Source: Brevundimonas sp.
GTDB lineage: Bacteria > Pseudomonadota > Alphaproteobacteria > Caulobacterales > Caulobacteraceae
Reading direction: 5' to 3'
NCBI RefSeq assembly: GCF_029946145.1
Contig: NZ_JAQSDY010000021.1
Span: 105,180 to 169,179 of the forward strand
DNA: 64,000 bases
Shown here: positions 60,125 to 64,000 of the stretch, piece by piece
Numbering within the stretch: position 1 is the stretch's first letter
Layout of the letters: each line of letters starts with the position of its first letter
Notes under the pieces: generated by a model
What the model was told of the DNA's origin: nothing
The model's input: the letters and a program-made list of their open reading frames with translations, nothing else
Databases searched by the model: none
Made by a program: the position numbers and the translations under genes

Positions 60125-62185
60125 ATGCGCCTCCTTCTGGCTTCGACAGCCATCCTCCTGACCTGTCCGGTAGCCGCGATCGCTCAGGAGCGGGCGACCG
60201 ATCTGGAACCCATCATCGTCACCGGGCAGGCCCGCGGCTACATCGCGATCGACTCGGTGACCGCGACCAAGACCGACACCCCTCTCATCGACGTGCCCCA
60301 GAGCATCAACGTTGTGACGCGCGCACAGCTGGACGATCAGGCGCTGCACAGCCTCGGCGACGTCCTGCGCTATGTGCCGGGCACCACGGTCGGTCAGGGC
60401 GAAGGCAATCGCGATCAGATCACCTTGCGGGGACAGAACACCACGGCCGACTTCTTTCTCGACGGCGTGCGTGATGACACGCAGTATTTCCGGGGCCTGT
60501 ATAATCTCGAGCGGGTCGAGGTGCTGAAGGGTCCCTACGCCCTGATCTTCGGGCGGGGCGGCGGCGGCGGCATCGTCAACCGGGTGCAGAAGACGCCCAG
60601 CGCGAGCGGACTATTCGCCGCTGGCCGGGCCAGCGCCAACAGCTTCGGCGCCTGGGACGTGTCGGCGGACCTCAACGCGCCCCTCAGCGACAGGGCCGCC
60701 GTCCGAATCAACGCCATCTACGAGACCCTCGACAACCACAGGGACTTCTACGAAGGCGAGCGATACGCCTTGAACCCCTATGTAGTGATCGACCTGGGAG
60801 CCGGTTGGCGGGCAGGCCTTTCCTATGAGTACGTCAATGACGACCGCGTCGTCGATCGGGGTGTCCCCTCGCTGGCCGGAGCGCCCCTCGGGGGCTATCG
60901 CGACCAGTTCTTCGGTGTCCCGGGCGTGAACCGCACGACGCTCGAGGCCAATATCGTCAAGCTGCGGCTGGACGGCGTACTGGCGGACAATGTCGAGGTC
61001 TCGACCACGGTCATGTACGGCGATTACGACAAGGTCTACACCAACGTCTTCGCCAGCGGAGCCGCCACGGCGCAGAACGGGACGGTCCAGCTGGCCGGCT
61101 ATACAGACCCCACCACCCGCCGAAACCTGCTGGTCCAGAGTAATCTGGTTTGGGACGTCAGGACGGGCGGCATCGGTCACAAGGTGCTGTTCGGCCTCGA
61201 ATACGGCGACCAGGACTCAGCCAACCGGCGCCGCAACGCCGTGCTGTCCGACACGAACTTTGACCTCGCCGACCCCGTATTCCCAAGCGTCACCTTTCCG
61301 GCGCTCAACCGCAACACGGTTTCGAACGTCGAATCGGTCTCGGCTTATGTGCAGGACCAGATCAGCCTCGGCGACCGCATCGAGGTCGTCGCCGGCCTGC
61401 GCTACGATCGCTTCGACATCACCGGAACCGACCTGCAACCGAATCCGGACCGCCCCTTCGCCCGCACCGACGACAAGGTCTCGCCGCGCCTGGGCCTGAT
61501 CTACAAGCCGAGGCCGAACGTCTCGATCTACGGCAGCTACAGCCAGTCCTTCCTGCCGCGGTCGGGCGACCAGTTCCTGACCCTGTCGACGACGGAGCAG
61601 AACCTCGAGCCCGAAGAGTTCACCAATCATGAGGTCGGCGCCAAATGGGACATCCGTCCCGACCTCAACGTCACGGCCGCCGTGTTCCGGCTGGACCGCA
61701 CCAATGCGACCACGCCCGATCCTCTCAACCCGACGGTCACCATCAATGTCGGCGAGACACGGACAGAAGGCGTGGAACTGGCTGTCACCGGGCGACTGCG
61801 GCCGAACTGGCAGGTCAGCGGCGGCTATTCCTGGCAGGACGCCCGCCTGCAGGGCAACGACTCGGTCCGTCTGGCCCAGACGCCGAAGCAGCAGTTCAGC
61901 CTGTGGAACCGCTATGACGTCGGCCGCCGGCTGGGTATCGGTCTGGGAGTCATACATCAGGCCAGCCAGTTCGCGGCGATCCGGACCTCGTCATCCACGA
62001 CGCGGTTGCCGGCCTTCACCCGCGTCGACGCCGCCGTGTTCTACGAGGTCAACGACACCGTCCAGTTGCAGCTGAATATCGAGAATCTGTTCGACACGAC
62101 CTATTTCCCGGACGCGCACAACAACGCCAACATCTCGACCGGAGCTCCGCTGAACGCCCGGCTGACCCTGAGCACGCGGTTCTAG
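60125..62185 (+). CDS. TonB-dependent siderophore receptor
   Basis: A 686-residue outer-membrane receptor. A signal peptide (LLLASTAILLTCPVAAIAQ) is followed by a TonB-box-like PIIVTGQA and a plug domain (about residues 50-165) with DVPQSINVVTRAQL and LERVEVLKGPYALIFGRGGGGGIVN. The 22-strand barrel ends LTLSTRF. The closest kind of relative is the ferric-siderophore or catecholate receptors. It is cargo of the element, between the toprim operon and radC, and is probably iron-regulated. Confidence 0.92.
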   Translation: MRLLLASTAILLTCPVAAIAQERATDLEPIIVTGQARGYIAIDSVTATKTDTPLIDVPQSINVVTRAQLDDQALHSLGDVLRYVPGTTVGQGEGNRDQITLRGQNTTADFFLDGVRDDTQYFRGLYNLERVEVLKGPYALIFGRGGGGGIVNRVQKTPSASGLFAAGRASANSFGAWDVSADLNAPLSDRAAVRINAIYETLDNHRDFYEGERYALNPYVVIDLGAGWRAGLSYEYVNDDRVVDRGVPSLAGAPLGGYRDQFFGVPGVNRTTLEANIVKLRLDGVLADNVEVSTTVMYGDYDKVYTNVFASGAATAQNGTVQLAGYTDPTTRRNLLVQSNLVWDVRTGGIGHKVLFGLEYGDQDSANRRRNAVLSDTNFDLADPVFPSVTFPALNRNTVSNVESVSAYVQDQISLGDRIEVVAGLRYDRFDITGTDLQPNPDRPFARTDDKVSPRLGLIYKPRPNVSIYGSYSQSFLPRSGDQFLTLSTTEQNLEPEEFTNHEVGAKWDIRPDLNVTAAVFRLDRTNATTPDPLNPTVTINVGETRTEGVELAVTGRLRPNWQVSGGYSWQDARLQGNDSVRLAQTPKQQFSLWNRYDVGRRLGIGLGVIHQASQFAAIRTSSSTTRLPAFTRVDAAVFYEVNDTVQLQLNIENLFDTTYFPDAHNNANISTGAPLNARLTLSTRF

Positions 62186-62349
62186 CCGGCACAAATCACA
62201 GAGTCTCCACGGCAATCCGGGCCCTCAGAAAGTGTTTTCCGGCGCTTGATGGCTGCTGGGCGGCCCTCCATGCCGAATCCGTCATCGGCACGACCCTGGG
62301 CAAGCCATCGACAGGCGGGGCGCGGTGAGAATGCCTCCTGATCAAACCC

Positions 62350-63036
62350 TCAGATCAGGCCCAGGGCCTTGAAGCTGGCCGTGCCCTCCCGACCCACGAC
62401 CAGGTGGTCGTGGACCTGGAGATTGAACACCCGCGCCGCCTCGACGATCTGTCGCGTCATCTGGATATCGGCCTGCGATGGCGTCGGGTCGCCCGAAGGA
62501 TGATTGTGGACCAGGATCATGGCGGACGCCGACAGCTCCAGGGCCCGGCGAATCACTTCGCGCGGATAGACGGGGGCGTGATCCACCGTTCCGTCCGCCG
62601 TCAGTTCGTCCCGGAGCAGGACGTTGCGCCGATCGAGAAACAGGGTCCGAAACTGTTCGCGCGGCTCATGAGCGAGCGCCGTCCGAACATAGGCGACAAG
62701 CGCCGTCCAGGAGGTGATCACGGGGCGCCGGCAGGCCTCGTCGCGCGCCAGGCGGAGGGCGAACTCCCGCAGCAGCGCGAGCTGGGCGCCGACGCCCGCT
62801 CCGGCGCTGAAGTCCCGCTCCAGTTCCGCGGGCGCCGCCCCGGCGACGGCGCCCAGCGACCCGAACCGGTCGAGCAGGGCGGCGGCGAGCCGTTCGGGCT
62901 CGGCGTCCGGATCCGGCCTCCCGAGGATCATGGCTAGCAGGGTCTGATCGGCCAGCGCCGCATGGACGAGGGTCGGCCCCGGCGGGGGACGCTTGCGCGG
63001 TTCAGCGGTCGTCGGCCGGGTCGAGGTTGGTTTCAT
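62350..63036 (-). CDS. radC: RadC family JAMM protein
   Basis: A 228-residue RadC-like protein. The C-terminal JAMM metal site is in ILVHNHPSGDPTPSQAD, and the conserved RTLFLDRRNVLLRDE precedes it. The N-terminal helix-hairpin-like region (LAAALLDRFGSLGAVAGA) is present. RadC proteins are frequent on mobile elements and lie near SSB and ParB-like genes; the activity is not established. The ATG at 63036 has GGAGG upstream. It diverges from the SNase-like gene. Confidence 0.92.
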   Translation of the reverse strand: MKPTSTRPTTAEPRKRPPPGPTLVHAALADQTLLAMILGRPDPDAEPERLAAALLDRFGSLGAVAGAAPAELERDFSAGAGVGAQLALLREFALRLARDEACRRPVITSWTALVAYVRTALAHEPREQFRTLFLDRRNVLLRDELTADGTVDHAPVYPREVIRRALELSASAMILVHNHPSGDPTPSQADIQMTRQIVEAARVFNLQVHDHLVVGREGTASFKALGLI

Positions 63037-63089
63037 GGCGGTGTCCTCCGCTCCACCACGGAGCGCCGCCGCGCGGCCTTCCTTTCCCT

Positions 63090-63121
63090 CCCCGACCGGG
63101 GCTTGTTCCCCGACCGGGGCT
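63090..63121. repeat. Two tandem copies of a 14-base palindromic unit
   Basis: CCCCGACCGGGGCT occurs at 63090-63103 and 63108-63121, in the divergent radC/SNase-like promoter region. Each copy contains the short palindrome CCCCGACCGGGG, which could be a regulator site. Confidence 0.5.
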
Positions 63122-63137
63122 GCGCCAACTTGGGCCG

Positions 63138-63545
63138 ATGAAATGGCTTCTGATCGCCGCCGGACTGCTGCTGGCTCCGGCCGTCGCCCGGGCCGATCCG
63201 TGCGAGGGCCGGCTGCCCGCCCGCGCCGGCGAAGCCTTCGCGGGGATGGTGCGCCATGTCGGCGACGGCGACAGTCTGTGCGTAGGCGACGCCGCCGACC
63301 GCGCCGCCTGGATCGAGGTGCGCCTGTCCGACTTCGATGCTCCCGAACTGCACAGTTCCACCGGCCGCGCCGACCGCGACCGCCTGATCCGCATCGTGGG
63401 CGGCCGCCGGCTGGAGTGCGTCGCGGTTCGGGGTCGAAGCGGCCGGGTCATCGTCCATGACCGGGTCATCGCCTCCTGCAGACTCAACGGGCGGCGGGTC
63501 GGTGACCTCCTCCGCGCCGCCGGGGGCCGGGAAGGCGGGCGCTAG
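63138..63545 (+). CDS. SNase-like (thermonuclease-type) secreted protein
   Basis: A 135-residue exported protein with a signal peptide (MKWLLIAAGLLLAPAVARA). The SNase-like core has MVRHVGDGDSLCVG and WIEVRLSDFDAPEL, like the nuclease motif in which an Asp and Arg bind calcium and phosphate. Part of the canonical fold is short and the later Glu and Arg are not clearly placed, so activity is uncertain. It diverges from radC and is common on such elements. Confidence 0.75.
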   Translation: MKWLLIAAGLLLAPAVARADPCEGRLPARAGEAFAGMVRHVGDGDSLCVGDAADRAAWIEVRLSDFDAPELHSSTGRADRDRLIRIVGGRRLECVAVRGRSGRVIVHDRVIASCRLNGRRVGDLLRAAGGREGGR

Positions 63546-63748
63546 GCGGCGAATCGTCATCCGTCCGGCGACGGGTGCCGCGTCGAGCGACCGGTCGGCC
63601 CGTTACGGCGTCGCGTCGGAACGATCGACCCTCCCGTTGGCGCGGCGGGACCGAGGCATGGATTGCGTCGCGCAACCAAGCCGACGCACAGTGGGAAGCC
63701 AGGCCGCCGGGCGCTGGCGCCCCAATGCGGGCCCGGCCAGGGAACACC
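63546..63748. other. Short interval without a gene
   Basis: About 200 bases before the last partial gene. Only short Arg-rich frames on both strands; no hairpin or repeat of note was seen. Confidence 0.5.
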
Positions 63749-64000
63749 ATGATAAAGACCGGGGGCGACGGCGCCCTCGACGCAGTCCTCAACAGGGACT
63801 GTTTCTGCATCACGCTGGATAGGCCGCGTCTGGACGCAGCGATCCGCCGGCAGGCCGGAGATCCGGACCTCGTCTCGGCGCTGCTCGAGGATCGACCGCA
63901 CCTGTTCTCCGGCGGGCCGGTGTTCCTGTCCGCCCGAGACGTCGAGGCCATGATGACCGTCGTGGGCGCCATCGAGGCCGCCGCCAGGAATCCGGCCTAT
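63749..64000 (+). CDS. Partial unknown protein, cut by window edge
   Basis: ATG 63749 has AGGGA upstream. The 84 visible residues (GGDGALDAVLNRDCFCITLD, RPRLDAAIRRQAGDPDLVSALLEDRPHLFSGGPVFLS) look like a real cytoplasmic protein, with a conserved-looking NRDCFCITLDR block. I do not recognise the family with confidence. The rest is beyond the right edge. Confidence 0.6.
   Translation, partial: MIKTGGDGALDAVLNRDCFCITLDRPRLDAAIRRQAGDPDLVSALLEDRPHLFSGGPVFLSARDVEAMMTVVGAIEAAARNPAY

Noticed and set aside
63749..64000. Right-hand attachment site of the element
   Set aside because: No copy of the tRNA-Val 3' end was seen near the right edge. Element-like genes continue to the edge, so the boundary is outside the window.

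Overview
The window is GC-rich alphaproteobacterial DNA, most likely Caulobacterales and probably Brevundimonas-like. Pointers are a GcrA-family regulator, a bactofilin next to an M23 peptidase, an RNase E whose C-terminus ends in a GWW motif, an IscR/cysteine desulfurase/SufB cluster, and palindromic intergenic repeats typical of this group. The genus is inferred from gene content, not from a marker gene.

Positions 1-33434 are ordinary chromosome. They hold Fe-S cluster assembly (sufB, cysteine desulfurase, iscR); a hydrolase-like protein without a serine nucleophile; NamZ; tyrS; a one-cysteine peroxiredoxin; an M23 peptidase with bactofilin; prfB with its programmed +1 frameshift; PBP1A; an exonuclease and a GST; cytochrome b561 behind a FixK/FNR-like box; VIT and ICMT-like membrane proteins; an amidase; RNase E; an M48-TPR protease; a DsbA-like oxidoreductase; an aromatic amino-acid cluster (class II DAHP synthase, an ACT-less prephenate dehydratase, a Phe/Tyr-rich leader ORF, chorismate mutase); glutathione reductase; rpiA-glmU; and DUF6165, a heptosyltransferase-like GT9 and a phosphoglycolate-phosphatase-like HAD protein.

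At 33435-33509 lies tRNA-Val(CAC). Everything after it reads as an integrative and conjugative element (ICE) that runs off the right edge. In order: direct repeats resembling integrase arm sites; a small ORF; a DarT-DarG toxin-antitoxin pair whose toxin is frameshifted; and a long minus-strand conjugation operon (trbC-D-E-J-L-F-G-I, traF, lytic transglycosylase, two small genes, alpA). A HipB-HipA module splits trbC from trbB. A CopG-like gene follows, and then a broken coupling-protein gene in which the C-terminus of TraG is fused to an unrelated N-terminus. Next is a minus-strand operon of a 38-codon ORF, a toprim protein, a ParB-like protein, a giant methylase-helicase (strawberry-notch type), two SSBs and a GcrA homologue. 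Then come a TonB-dependent siderophore receptor behind a Fur-like palindrome, RadC, an SNase-like protein and a partial unknown gene.

No relaxase, integrase or intact TraG is visible. The trb mating-pair genes look complete, but the coupling step and the DarT toxin look broken. The element may be decaying, or may need functions supplied in trans or from beyond the window. The toprim/ParB/methylase-helicase/SSB/GcrA/RadC set resembles the leading region of conjugative elements, which is expressed early in a new host to protect incoming DNA. That role is inference.
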